From positions 11,113-75,112 of the forward strand of contig CAMYAO010000008.1 of assembly GCA_947253885.1 (NCBI GenBank): 64,000 nt of DNA, given 5' to 3'. This document shows positions 35,877 through 45,232 of this stretch, piece by piece. Origin of the DNA: an uncultured Clostridium sp. GTDB lineage: Bacteria > Bacillota > Clostridia > Lachnospirales > Lachnospiraceae. The notes under the pieces were generated by a model. That model was given only the letters and a program-made list of their open reading frames with translations, was not told where the DNA came from and did not search any database. A program made the position numbers and the translations under genes. Each line of letters begins with the position of its first letter. The first letter of the stretch is position 1.

Positions 35877-37703
35877 ATGTGCGGAATTGTTGGATATGTA
35901 GGAAGTCATCAGGCAGCGCCTGTTTTATTAGACGGATTGGCAAAGCTGGAATATAGAGGGTATGATTCTGCCGGAATTGCAGTAGAAGGAGAGAACGGCA
36001 TTCAGGTTCAAAAGGCAACCGGAAAGTTAAAGGTGTTGAGTGAGCTGACACATGACGGAGCCAGTTTGCCGGGAACAGTCGGAATCGGGCACACGCGTTG
36101 GGCGACACACGGTGCTCCGACGACGGAAAATGCGCATCCGCATGTGAGTCGCGGAGGTGAGATTGCGATTGTTCATAACGGGATTATCGAAAACTTTATA
36201 AAGATTCGTCAGAAAATGGAATCTAAGGGATATCAGTTTGTATCCGAGACGGATACCGAGGTAGTGGCACATTTACTGGATTACTATTATAACGGAGATC
36301 CGTTGCAGACTATCATTAAGGTAATGCATCGGGTAGAGGGCTCTTATGCATTCGGTATTTTGTTTCATGATTTTCCGGATAAGATCTTTTCTGTAAGAAA
36401 GGACAGTCCTTTAGTGGTCGGAAAGGGAGACGGTTATAACCTGATTGCTTCCGATGTGCCGGCGATTTTAAAGTATACACGCAATGTGTATTATATAGAA
36501 AACGAGGAAATCGCCGTTTTATCAAAAGAAGGAATTGAGTTTTATAACATTGATAAAGAACCGATTGAAAAGCAGATGCACACAGTAGAATGGGATTTGG
36601 AAGCGGCAGAGAAGGAGGGCTATGAGCATTTTATGCTGAAGGAAATGTATGATCAGCCGAGAGCAGTAAAGGATACGATCTGTCGTTATATCCAAAAAGA
36701 TGAGATATCTTTGGATGCAATCGGAATGTCGGAAGAGGAAATACTGTCCATTCGCAGTATTCATATTGTGGCATGCGGATCCGCCTACTATACGGGTATC
36801 TGCAGTCGTTATATATTTGAGGAGATGGCAAAGATTCCGACCAATGTGGAGTTGGCAAGTGAGTTTCGCTATCGAAATGCGATTATAAACGAGAAGGATC
36901 TGGTGATCGTTATCAGTCAATCCGGTGAGACTGCCGATTCTAAGGAAGCTCTGAGACAAGCGAAGAAGCGGGGAGCAAAGACATTGGCGATTGTTAATGT
37001 GGTTGACAGTTCGATTGCACGGGAAGCGGATAATGTCCTTTATACTCTGGCAGGCCCGGAGATTTCCGTTGCGACGACAAAGGCATTTTCAACGCAGTTG
37101 ATTGTAGAGTATGTACTGGCTTTGAAATTTGCAGAGGTACAGGGCAGGATTTCCAAAGATGAGGTGGCACAGTATATTCGGGATATGCTTCGGATTCCGG
37201 ATCAGCTGGAGCTGTTATTATCTCACAGAGAGCATATTCAAAAGTTTGCAATGCGGTATATTGCGGCAAAGGATGTATTTTTTATCGGACGAGGATTGGA
37301 TTACGCACTTTCGATGGAAGGAGCATTAAAGCTGAAGGAAATCTCCTATATACATGCAGAGGCCTATGCGGCAGGAGAGTTAAAGCACGGAACCATTTCG
37401 CTGATTGAAGACGGAACACTGGTAGTGTCTGTTTTAACACAACCGGATCTCTACAAGAAAACCATCAGTAATATTGTAGAAGTAAAATCCAGAGGAGCTT
37501 TTGTGATGGCGGTTACGACAGAAGGGAATATTGAAGTGGAGGAGGCAGCGGATTACGTTATCTATGTTCCGGAAAACAGCCGCTATTTCAGTTGTTCTCT
37601 TGCCTTGATTCCACTCCAGATGTTTGCATATTATGTGTCGGTCGGCAGAGGTCTGGATGTAGATAAACCGCGAAATCTGGCAAAATCTGTAACAGTTGAA
37701 TAG
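35877..37703 (+). CDS. glmS: Glutamine--fructose-6-phosphate aminotransferase (isomerizing)
   Basis: A 608-residue enzyme making glucosamine-6-phosphate for the cell wall. The N-terminal nucleophile cysteine follows the start (MCGIVGYVG), with RWATHG and the glutaminase domain; then two SIS domains (GCGSAYYTG, SQSGETADS, TKAFSTQ) and the C-terminal PRNLAKSVTVE. Only 18 nt separate it from the aminotransferase, so there is no room for a glmS ribozyme. Confidence 0.96.
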   Translation: MCGIVGYVGSHQAAPVLLDGLAKLEYRGYDSAGIAVEGENGIQVQKATGKLKVLSELTHDGASLPGTVGIGHTRWATHGAPTTENAHPHVSRGGEIAIVHNGIIENFIKIRQKMESKGYQFVSETDTEVVAHLLDYYYNGDPLQTIIKVMHRVEGSYAFGILFHDFPDKIFSVRKDSPLVVGKGDGYNLIASDVPAILKYTRNVYYIENEEIAVLSKEGIEFYNIDKEPIEKQMHTVEWDLEAAEKEGYEHFMLKEMYDQPRAVKDTICRYIQKDEISLDAIGMSEEEILSIRSIHIVACGSAYYTGICSRYIFEEMAKIPTNVELASEFRYRNAIINEKDLVIVISQSGETADSKEALRQAKKRGAKTLAIVNVVDSSIAREADNVLYTLAGPEISVATTKAFSTQLIVEYVLALKFAEVQGRISKDEVAQYIRDMLRIPDQLELLLSHREHIQKFAMRYIAAKDVFFIGRGLDYALSMEGALKLKEISYIHAEAYAAGELKHGTISLIEDGTLVVSVLTQPDLYKKTISNIVEVKSRGAFVMAVTTEGNIEVEEAADYVIYVPENSRYFSCSLALIPLQMFAYYVSVGRGLDVDKPRNLAKSVTVE

Positions 37704-37723
37704 ATTAGAGGACGAAGTTGTGC

Positions 37724-37752
37724 TTGACAACTTTTAAACAGTCCTTTAATAT
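37724..37752 (+). promoter_or_regulatory. Promoter of the fatty-acid synthesis operon
   Basis: TTGACA (37724-37729), 17 nt, TAATAT (37747-37752), 53 nt before acpP. Confidence 0.75.
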
Positions 37753-37804
37753 TCAAGATAAATTATTAAATTTTTTTAACCAAATGAAGCTTGGAGGAGA
37801 CAAA

Positions 37805-38038
37805 ATGAGTACATTCGATAAGGTAAAAGAGATTATTGTAGATACCTTAAATTTCAGTGCGGATGATGTACAGCCGGAATCTGATTTGTTCAAGGATTTA
37901 GGTGCAGATTCACTGGATGCTGTAGAGTTAAATATGGCACTTGAAGAAGAATACGGTATTACAATTCCAGATGAGGAAATGCCAAACCTTACTACTTTAG
38001 AGAAAATTGTTAAATATATTGACGAACACGCAGAATAA
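37805..38038 (+). CDS. acpP: Acyl carrier protein
   Basis: A 77-residue acidic helical protein that carries growing acyl chains on phosphopantetheine. The attachment serine is in DLGADSLDAVEL. ATG 37805 lies after a strong GGAGGAG site; the longer frame from 37718 would include the promoter. First gene of a complete type II fatty acid operon; a long hairpin follows it. Confidence 0.96.
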   Translation: MSTFDKVKEIIVDTLNFSADDVQPESDLFKDLGADSLDAVELNMALEEEYGITIPDEEMPNLTTLEKIVKYIDEHAE

Positions 38039-38059
38039 GAGGTTAGCAATTCCTAAGGG

Positions 38060-38110
38060 GCTTGCTTCTCTAATATGGAGAGCTTTTTTCTCTATATTAG
38101 AGAAGCAAGC
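38060..38110 (+). promoter_or_regulatory. Long perfect hairpin between acpP and accB
   Basis: GCTTGCTTCTCTAATAT (38060-38076) and ATATTAGAGAAGCAAGC (38094-38110) pair perfectly over 17 bp, and the loop adds a few pairs. No T-run follows the stem, so it is not a simple terminator; an RNA-processing or stability element is likely. Confidence 0.8.
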
Positions 38111-38134
38111 GTCATTGGATGTTGGAGGGAATGT

Positions 38135-38647
38135 ATGGAACTAAAGAAGAGTGAGATTGAAGAGTTGATGCAGAAGTTTGATGATTCAAATATTGCCGAA
38201 ATGGAAATAAAGACAGAGGGTGTAGAGATTGTATTGAAAAAACAGCGTCCTGAGCCGGCACCTGAGAGACCGCAATTACCGCCGCCAATGCCAATGTTTA
38301 TGCCAATGCCGGGAATGGCACCTGCCCAAATAGAGACTGCGCCGACACAGAATACAGCACCTGCCCGAGTTGCAGAAAAAGAGGTGGAGACATGTGAGGG
38401 AACGCTTGTAAGTGCACCGTTGGCAGGAATCTTTTATCAGGCGGCAAAGCCGGGAGAAAAGGCATTTGTAGAAGTGGGACAGAAAGTGAAAAAAGGGGAA
38501 ACACTCGGACTGATTGAAGCAATGAAGGTAATCAATGAAATTCCGTCTCCCTGTGACGGAGTAGTCGTGGAAATCCTAATTGCAGATGCCGAGTTTGCAC
38601 AGTATGATGCACCGCTGTTCCGCATAGAGGAGAGTGCAAATGTTTAA
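38135..38647 (+). CDS. accB: Acetyl-CoA carboxylase biotin carboxyl carrier protein
   Basis: A 170-residue BCCP. An N-terminal helical segment, a Pro/Met/Ala-rich flexible linker (PPPMPMFMPMPGMAPA), and a C-terminal biotinyl domain with the biotin lysine in EAMKVINEIPSP. ATG 38135 follows GGAGGGA. Overlaps accC by 8 nt. Confidence 0.95.
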   Translation: MELKKSEIEELMQKFDDSNIAEMEIKTEGVEIVLKKQRPEPAPERPQLPPPMPMFMPMPGMAPAQIETAPTQNTAPARVAEKEVETCEGTLVSAPLAGIFYQAAKPGEKAFVEVGQKVKKGETLGLIEAMKVINEIPSPCDGVVVEILIADAEFAQYDAPLFRIEESANV

Positions 38648-40016
38648 GAGGATATTGATCGCAAACCGCGGAGAAATTGCCATGCGCATTCTCCGTTGTT
38701 GTCGTGAATTGGGAATTGAAACTGTTCTGGTTCACTCTACGGAAGATGCGGAGTCTATGCCGGTGGATTTTGCTACGGAAGCGGTATGTATCGGACCGGC
38801 ACCGGCGGCACAGTCGTATTTAAATCAGGATGCCATCCTTCAGGTGGCAAAAAGCTACGGATGTGAAGCTGTTCATCCCGGGTTCGGTTTTCTTTCAGAA
38901 AATGCGGATTTTGCAGAAAAATGTGAGGAAAATAATATTATCTTTATCGGGCCGAGTGCACAGATGATTCGTGGAATGGGGGATAAACAAAGTGCCCGCA
39001 GTTTAATGCGAAAAAGCGGGGTACCGGTAGTGCCCGGATCGGACGGACTGGTCACTTCGGCAGAAGAAGCAAAAGAAATTGCAAATAAAATAGGATATCC
39101 GGTCTTATTAAAGGCATCTGCAGGAGGAGGCGGACGCGGCATGCGTACGGCATTTGATGACAGTGAAGTGATTCATGCCTATGAAAATGCAAGTGCGGAA
39201 GCATTGGCGGCATTCGGGGACGGATCTATGTATTTAGAGAAACTGATCCTCAATCCGCATCATATTGAATTTCAGATTCTGGGAGATTCTTATGGAAATA
39301 TTGTCCATCTCGGAGAGAGAGACTGCTCCATGCAGAGGCGAAATCAGAAATTGATAGAGGAATCACCTGCTAAAATTCTGTCGCCGAAGTTGAGAAGTGC
39401 TATGGCAAAGGCAGCGGTAAAGGCTGCGAAGGCAGTGAAATATTTCAGTGCGGGAACAGTGGAATTTGTTTTGGATCAGCAGGGAAATTTTTATTTCATT
39501 GAAATGAATACCCGTATTCAGGTGGAACATCCGGTTACAGAGATGGTTACGGGAATCGATCTGATCCGTGAACAGATTCGGATTGCGGCAGGGCAGAAGT
39601 TATCTGTGTCGCAGACAGATATTCACTTTACCGGACATGCAATTGAGTGCAGAATAAATGCGGAAAGTCCGGAGAGGGGATTTGCACCTTCTCCCGGACA
39701 TATAGATTTTCTTCATATGCCGGGGGGAAACGGGGTGCGTGTAGAAACCGCTCTGTATCAGGGCAGTGATGTAAGTCCATGGTACGATTCCATGGTGGCA
39801 AAAATTATTGTACATGCTCCGGGGCGTTTAGAGGCAATCAGACGTATGAGAATGGCATTGGAAGAAGTGATTATTAACGGAGTGGACACAAATGTGGAGT
39901 TTTTATATCTGTTGATGCATAATCCGGAGTATATGCTTGGAAATATTGATACCTCCTTTATCGGGAAAAATACACAGGCGATTTTAGACTGGAATAAAGA
40001 GAGCAAAAAGTATTAA
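38640..40016 (+). CDS. accC: Acetyl-CoA carboxylase biotin carboxylase
   Basis: A 458-residue ATP-grasp enzyme that carboxylates biotin on AccB. Blocks FKRILIANRGEIAMRI, AVHPGFGFLSENADFAE, KASAGGGGRGMR, ERDCSMQRRNQKLIEE and EMNTRIQVEHPVTEM are all conserved. Start ATG 38640 with GAGGAGA upstream, inside the end of accB. Confidence 0.96.
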   Translation: MFKRILIANRGEIAMRILRCCRELGIETVLVHSTEDAESMPVDFATEAVCIGPAPAAQSYLNQDAILQVAKSYGCEAVHPGFGFLSENADFAEKCEENNIIFIGPSAQMIRGMGDKQSARSLMRKSGVPVVPGSDGLVTSAEEAKEIANKIGYPVLLKASAGGGGRGMRTAFDDSEVIHAYENASAEALAAFGDGSMYLEKLILNPHHIEFQILGDSYGNIVHLGERDCSMQRRNQKLIEESPAKILSPKLRSAMAKAAVKAAKAVKYFSAGTVEFVLDQQGNFYFIEMNTRIQVEHPVTEMVTGIDLIREQIRIAAGQKLSVSQTDIHFTGHAIECRINAESPERGFAPSPGHIDFLHMPGGNGVRVETALYQGSDVSPWYDSMVAKIIVHAPGRLEAIRRMRMALEEVIINGVDTNVEFLYLLMHNPEYMLGNIDTSFIGKNTQAILDWNKESKKY

Positions 40017-40034
40017 AGCAGGAGAGGTTAGGAT

Positions 40035-40784
40035 ATGAGTATTTTTGAAGGGAGAAAGCGAACGCTGTTATCCTATAAACGTATGCGAGAGCATATAGTA
40101 AAGGGATCGGAAGCAAGGAGTTTTTTGGAAAATCTGTTCGATCCCGGAACATTTCGTGAGGCCTATGAGGATATGGAGACCTCCGATCCTTTAAATTTTC
40201 CGGGCTACCGGAAAAAAGTAAAGGAGCTGGCAGGAACGACGGATCTGTTGGACGGTTGCGTAATGGGTTATGGAAAAATTGAAGGCATTCCTATGTTTGT
40301 AGCATCTCTTGACAAGGACTTTTTAATGGGAAGTATGGGGACGGTAGTAGGAGAAAAGCTGACCAGAACGATAGAGGCTGCCACAAAGTATGAGTTGCCT
40401 TTAGTGATCTTTTCCATGAGCGGCGGAGCCAGAATGCAGGAAGGATTGTTTTCTCTGATGCAGATGGCAAAAACATCCGCGGCAATTGAACGATATCGGG
40501 AAAGTGGCGGATTTTATATATCCATTTTGATGCATCCGACGACCGGAGGTGTCAGCGCAAGTTATGCTAATTTAGGTGATGTGATTCTGGCGGAGCCGAA
40601 TGCCCTGATCGGATTTGCGGGACCGCGTGTAATTGAGCAGACAATCGGAGAGGAGCTTCCGGAAGGATTTCAGCGGTCGGAGTTTCAATTGGGGCACGGA
40701 TTTGTAGACAAAATTGTAGAGCGAAAGGATATGCGTAAGACAATCGGTCAGTTATTACGCTTGCATAAGAGAAACAGGAGTTAG
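40035..40784 (+). CDS. accD: Acetyl-CoA carboxylase carboxyltransferase beta, zinc ribbon absent
   Basis: A 249-residue beta subunit with the crotonase-like core (DGCVMGYGKIEGIPM, MGTVVGEKLTR, SGGARMQEGLFSLMQM, HPTTGGVSASYANLGD, AGPRVIEQT). E. coli AccD is about 304 residues and starts with a four-cysteine zinc ribbon; here the protein has no CxxC pair and begins directly with a short helical leader. The start is fixed by AGGAGAGG and the close accC stop, so the ribbon is missing rather than missed. Pairs with AccA encoded next. Confidence 0.9.
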   Translation: MSIFEGRKRTLLSYKRMREHIVKGSEARSFLENLFDPGTFREAYEDMETSDPLNFPGYRKKVKELAGTTDLLDGCVMGYGKIEGIPMFVASLDKDFLMGSMGTVVGEKLTRTIEAATKYELPLVIFSMSGGARMQEGLFSLMQMAKTSAAIERYRESGGFYISILMHPTTGGVSASYANLGDVILAEPNALIGFAGPRVIEQTIGEELPEGFQRSEFQLGHGFVDKIVERKDMRKTIGQLLRLHKRNRS

Positions 40785-40786
40785 GG

Positions 40787-41611
40787 ATGAAGAAAAGAAG
40801 TGCATATGAACGTGTTCTTTTGGCGCGAGATAAGTCCCGTCCGAAAATCTCGGATTATATTGAGGCCTTATTTGAAGATTTTATAGAACTTTCAGGAGAT
40901 CGGCTCGGAAAAGAGGATGCTTCTATTATGGGAGGAATCGGATTTTTCGGTAGCATACCGGTTACGGTAGTAGGACATCGGAAAGGGAACGATCTGAATG
41001 AGAATTTAACTTATAATTTCGGAATGCCGGGCCCGGAAGGATACCGAAAAGCCTTGCGTCTGATGAAACAGGCAGAGAAGTATCACAGACCGGTTATCAC
41101 GTTTATTGATACACCGGGAGCTTATCCGGGAATGGAAGCCGAAGAAAACGGAATCAGTGTTGCAATTGCGGAAAATCTTGCAAAAATGAGTTCCTTAAAG
41201 GTACCGATTATCGCAATTGTAACCGGAGAAGGCAACAGCGGGGGAGCTTTGGCAATCGGAGTGGCAGATCGGGTTTGGATGTTGGAAAATGCGGTTTATT
41301 CCATTTTATCACCGGAAGGATTTGCCAGTATTTTATGGAAAGATGCTTCCAGAGCGAAGGAAGCCTGCGATGTGATGAAGATGACCGCACCTGAATTATT
41401 GGAAGCGGGATTGATCGATCGTGTTATTCCGGAAGCCGAGGACGGGATTCAGTCCGATTTTACATCCGGAGTATCTGCCATGCGAAAAGCACTTGCAAAG
41501 GAATTAGAGTATTTAATGAGTTTGTCAGCAGAGGAACTGGTGGATGCTCGTTATGAAAAATTTCGACATATTGAAGGCAGTCACGGTCCGGTAAGGAGGG
41601 TTACAAAGTAA
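40787..41611 (+). CDS. accA: Acetyl-CoA carboxylase carboxyltransferase alpha
   Basis: A 274-residue alpha subunit forming the malonyl-CoA-making carboxyltransferase with AccD. Conserved: FIELSGDRLGKEDASIMGGIG, NFGMPGPEGYRKALRLMKQAEK, FIDTPGAYPGMEAEE, GEGNSGGALAIGVADRV and LSPEGFASILWKDASRA. It is shorter at the N terminus than E. coli AccA. Stop overlaps the fabH start by one base. Confidence 0.95.
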   Translation: MKKRSAYERVLLARDKSRPKISDYIEALFEDFIELSGDRLGKEDASIMGGIGFFGSIPVTVVGHRKGNDLNENLTYNFGMPGPEGYRKALRLMKQAEKYHRPVITFIDTPGAYPGMEAEENGISVAIAENLAKMSSLKVPIIAIVTGEGNSGGALAIGVADRVWMLENAVYSILSPEGFASILWKDASRAKEACDVMKMTAPELLEAGLIDRVIPEAEDGIQSDFTSGVSAMRKALAKELEYLMSLSAEELVDARYEKFRHIEGSHGPVRRVTK

Positions 41612-42561
41612 TGAGCGGAATCCGAATTATTGGAATGGGAAAAGCTCTTCCCAAACATAAAGTAACAAATGAAGATATGAAGCAATTCATGGATACGGAT
41701 GATGAGTGGATTCGGACACGAACCGGTATTTCCACTCGCTATCATAGCATAGAAGAGACACATGCGGATTTATGTGCAAAGGCGGCAGAAGCGGCGATGC
41801 AGTCAGCGGGAGTTAACGTTGATCAGATCGGACTGCTGATTGTTGCGACGATTACAGCAGATTATGCAACTCCGTCGGCAGCGTGTGTAGTGCAGCAAAA
41901 GCTCGGGATACCGAGCGATTGTCCGGCATTTGATATCGGAGCGGCATGTTCCGGTTTTGTATATGGACTTCAGATTGTAGATTCCATGTTTGCCAATCAT
42001 GCTTATAATACGCAAAAGCCGTATGCATTACTGATCGGGGCGGAGCAGTTATCCAGAATATTAAATAAGTCCGATCGTGCCACCGGAATGTTATTCGGGG
42101 ACGGAGCCGGAGCGGCGATTATAAAAAAAGAAGAATCCAATCGGTTTTTTTGTAAATTGGGGGCAAAGGGAGACGTAGATGCCCTTTGGACACCGGGTGC
42201 TATGCGAGAAGATCCGTGGATTCATATGGACGGAAAGCAGATTTTCCGATTTGCGGTATCCATTATGAGTCTGGGACTTAAGGATATGGAGGCAGCGAGC
42301 GCTATTCCGATTACGGAGTTTGATTATATTGTTTGTCATCAGGCAAATATCCGGATTATTGAACATGTCCGGAAAAAGCTGAAATTACCGCAAGAAAAGT
42401 TTGTGATCAATATTCAAAAGTACGGAAACACCTCCGGAGCAAGTATTCCGATGGCATTGGCGGAGCTATATCAGTCCGGGAAGTGTACTCCCGGAACAAA
42501 GGTAGTTTGTCTGGGTTTTGGAGCAGGATTAACTTGGGGAAGTGCTTATTTGGAATTTTAA
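41611..42561 (+). CDS. fabH: 3-oxoacyl-ACP synthase III
   Basis: A 316-residue initiating condensing enzyme. Catalytic triad visible: Cys in DIGAACSGFVYGL, His in CHQANIRI, Asn in YGNTSGASIP. RTGISTRYH is the N-terminal family mark. Joins acetyl- or branched acyl-CoA to malonyl-ACP to begin chains. Confidence 0.95.
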   Translation: MSGIRIIGMGKALPKHKVTNEDMKQFMDTDDEWIRTRTGISTRYHSIEETHADLCAKAAEAAMQSAGVNVDQIGLLIVATITADYATPSAACVVQQKLGIPSDCPAFDIGAACSGFVYGLQIVDSMFANHAYNTQKPYALLIGAEQLSRILNKSDRATGMLFGDGAGAAIIKKEESNRFFCKLGAKGDVDALWTPGAMREDPWIHMDGKQIFRFAVSIMSLGLKDMEAASAIPITEFDYIVCHQANIRIIEHVRKKLKLPQEKFVINIQKYGNTSGASIPMALAELYQSGKCTPGTKVVCLGFGAGLTWGSAYLEF

Positions 42562-42599
42562 AAAAGGTAAAGCCCCTTTTGAGATACGGAGAAAATAGA

Positions 42600-43526
42600 A
42601 TGAAACGATTAAATGAACTACTGAATATAAAATACCCTTTTATCCAGGGGGGAATGGCGAATATTGCAATCGGTGAATTTGCTGCGGCAGTTTCCAATGC
42701 GGGAGGTCTGGGACTGATCGGAACCGGAGGTATGGATACTGCAAAATTGGAAGAAAATATCCATATTGCAAAGAAACTTACAGATAAGCCGTTCGGTGTA
42801 AATTTAATGCTGATGAATCCTTATACGGATGAACAGGCGGAGCTCCTGATGCGTGAAAAGATCAAAGTCGTTACCACCGGTGCGGGAAATCCGGGAAAAT
42901 ATATGGCAATGTGGAAAGAGCACGGTATGACAGTAATTCCGGTTGCGGCAGGAGTTGCTCTGGCGCAGAGAATGATACGTCAGGGCGCAGACATGATTAT
43001 TGCAGAGGGAACAGAAAGTGGCGGTCATGTAGGTGAAATGACTACAATGACTCTGGTTCCGCAGATGGTAGCAAATGTAGATGTTCCGGTAATTGCAGCC
43101 GGAGGAATTGCAAGCGGGGCACAGCTGGCAGCGGCATATGCGCTTGGAGCAGTAGGGGCACAGCTCGGTACCTGCTTATTGACAAGTGATGAATGTCCGA
43201 TTCACCAAAATTATAAAGACGCATTATTGAAAGCAAAAGATAATGCAACGGTTGTAACGGGAAGAAGTGCCAATGTACCGGTAAGAGTGTTAAAAAATAA
43301 AATGACCAGAGCTTATTTAAAGCTGGAAAAAGAGGGTGCAGACAGGGAGGAGCTGGAGAAGTTTACATTGGGTTCACTTCGAAAAGCGGTTTTTGACGGA
43401 AACACGGAAGAAGGTTCTCTGATGGCAGGTCAGGTAGCCGGACAACTGAAAGAGATTCGTCCTCTTGCCGAGATTTTTCAATCTATGGTAGAGGAAGCAG
43501 ATCAGGTTATTGCAGGATTAAAATAA
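42600..43526 (+). CDS. fabK: Enoyl-ACP reductase II (FabK)
   Basis: A 308-residue FMN-dependent enoyl reductase of the nitronate monooxygenase fold. Conserved KYPFIQGGMANIAIGEFAAAVSNAGG split by the family glycines, GVNLMLMNP, the catalytic His in GTESGGHVGE, and AAGGIASGAQ. FabK replaces FabI in many Firmicutes and is insensitive to triclosan (family knowledge). ATG 42600 chosen; the upstream frame overlaps fabH. Confidence 0.94.
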   Translation: MKRLNELLNIKYPFIQGGMANIAIGEFAAAVSNAGGLGLIGTGGMDTAKLEENIHIAKKLTDKPFGVNLMLMNPYTDEQAELLMREKIKVVTTGAGNPGKYMAMWKEHGMTVIPVAAGVALAQRMIRQGADMIIAEGTESGGHVGEMTTMTLVPQMVANVDVPVIAAGGIASGAQLAAAYALGAVGAQLGTCLLTSDECPIHQNYKDALLKAKDNATVVTGRSANVPVRVLKNKMTRAYLKLEKEGADREELEKFTLGSLRKAVFDGNTEEGSLMAGQVAGQLKEIRPLAEIFQSMVEEADQVIAGLK

Positions 43527-43557
43527 CCATTGTAATACATTGGATAGGAGAAAAAGT

Positions 43558-44487
43558 ATGAAGCTCGCGTTTTTATATGCAGGCCAGGGAAGTCAGCGTA
43601 AGGGAATGGGAAAGGATTTGTATGAGTCTTTTCCGAGTTTTGCAACTGTAGTAGATCAGGCACAGCCTGGTTTTGATTTGAAGAACATGATGTTTGAGAC
43701 AGATGTGGACATTTTATCTCAAACAGAACATGCACAGCCGGCTTTAGCGGCATTTGCGGCAGGTGTGACGGCTGTGTTATATGAAAACGGAATCCATCCG
43801 GAAATTACCGGAGGTCTCAGTTTGGGAGAATATTCCGCACTTCATGCGGCGGGAGTATTTGATGCGGATACTTTGATACGTATTACCGCATTTCGTGGGC
43901 GCGAGATGGCGAAAGCGGCAGAGGGGGTAGATACTCTGATGTGTGCTGTAATCGGACTGGATGCCGCAAAATTGGAGGAAGTTGTAAAAGAGGCGGCTTC
44001 TGACGGAATTGTGGAAATTTCTAATTATAATGCCAAGGGACAGATTGTAATTGCCGGAGAGCATAAGGCGGTTCGGAAGGCGGAGGAACTGGCAAAAGAA
44101 GCGGGAGCGCGCCGCTGTATGGAATTGCGTGTCAGCAGTGCATTTCATACCTCATTTATGAAACCGGCAGGTGATGCGATTGAAATTTATTTCAGCAAGG
44201 TTCCGTTCGGAGAAATGCAGATACCGGTTCTGTTTAATGCGACAGCAAAACCTCTTCAGGAAGGGGAGACGATAAAAGAATTACTGGTCAGACAGGTGCA
44301 ATCCAGTGTGCGAATGGAAGAGATGATCTATTACCTGAAAGATCAGGGAGTCGATACGGTTGTTGAAATCGGCCCGGGTAATGTATTGTCCGGCTTTATC
44401 AGAAGAACAGTGGATGGAATCACAACATATTCCATTAATGATGCGGAAGACCTGTATAAGGTTCTGGAGGCATTGAAAGGAGAATAG
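43558..44487 (+). CDS. fabD: Malonyl-CoA:ACP transacylase
   Basis: A 309-residue transacylase loading malonyl groups on ACP. AGQGSQRKGMG, active serine in GLSLGEYSAL, catalytic His in SSAFHTSFM and the GPGNVLSG end are present. Start ATG 43558 follows AGGAGA. Confidence 0.95.
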   Translation: MKLAFLYAGQGSQRKGMGKDLYESFPSFATVVDQAQPGFDLKNMMFETDVDILSQTEHAQPALAAFAAGVTAVLYENGIHPEITGGLSLGEYSALHAAGVFDADTLIRITAFRGREMAKAAEGVDTLMCAVIGLDAAKLEEVVKEAASDGIVEISNYNAKGQIVIAGEHKAVRKAEELAKEAGARRCMELRVSSAFHTSFMKPAGDAIEIYFSKVPFGEMQIPVLFNATAKPLQEGETIKELLVRQVQSSVRMEEMIYYLKDQGVDTVVEIGPGNVLSGFIRRTVDGITTYSINDAEDLYKVLEALKGE

Positions 44488-44488
44488 T

Positions 44489-45232
44489 ATGGATGTAAGC
44501 AATCAGGTTGCCGTGGTAACCGGCGGAAGCAGAGGAATCGGTCGTGCTACTTGTATTCAGCTGGCAAAGGCGGGGGCGCATGTGGTAATCAATTATGCGG
44601 GCAACGAAGGGGCAGCGAAAGAAACGCAAAAGCAGTGTGAACAGTACGGAGTACAGGCTGTGCTGGTACAGGGGAATGTTGCCCTGGAGGCGGATGTGGA
44701 TCGTCTGTTTGAGGAAGCACTTAAGATTAACGGGCGAATTGATATATTGGTAAATAATGCAGGTATCACAAAGGATAATATTTTGCTTCGTATGAAGACG
44801 GAGGAGTTTGACGATGTAATCAATGTGAATCTTAAGGGAGCCTTTTTATGTATGAAAAAAGCTTCCCGCATTATGCTCAAACAGCGCTACGGACGCATTA
44901 TTAATCTAAGTTCTGTTGTCGGTTTGCGGGGAAATATCGGTCAGTTAAATTATGCCGCATCAAAGGCGGGAGTGATCGGAATGACCAAGTCTCTGGCTAA
45001 GGAATTGGCGGCCAGAAATGTAACCGTAAATGTAATTGCACCCGGAATGATCGCAACGGAAATGACAGAGGAGATTGCAGATGCAGCAAAAGAAGCCATT
45101 TTATCCACGATCCCGATGGGAAAGCCGGGAGAAGCGGAAGATGTGGCAAATGCAATCGTATTCTTTGCAAGTAAAGAAGCCGCATATCTTACCGGACAGG
45201 TATTATGTGTAGATGGAGGTATGGCAGTATGA
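44489..45232 (+). CDS. fabG: 3-oxoacyl-ACP reductase
   Basis: A 247-residue SDR reductase: TGGSRGIGRA, NNAG, SSVVGLRGNIGQ, YAASK catalytic pair, and the C-terminal TGQVLCVDGG. One base after fabD and overlapping fabF by ATGA, so it is the fatty-acid FabG of this cell, in contrast to the SDR at 10 kb. Confidence 0.95.
   Translation: MDVSNQVAVVTGGSRGIGRATCIQLAKAGAHVVINYAGNEGAAKETQKQCEQYGVQAVLVQGNVALEADVDRLFEEALKINGRIDILVNNAGITKDNILLRMKTEEFDDVINVNLKGAFLCMKKASRIMLKQRYGRIINLSSVVGLRGNIGQLNYAASKAGVIGMTKSLAKELAARNVTVNVIAPGMIATEMTEEIADAAKEAILSTIPMGKPGEAEDVANAIVFFASKEAAYLTGQVLCVDGGMAV

Noticed and set aside
37753..37804. FabT or FapR operator before acpP
   Set aside because: No palindrome close to the known FabT or FapR consensus could be found in the leader.
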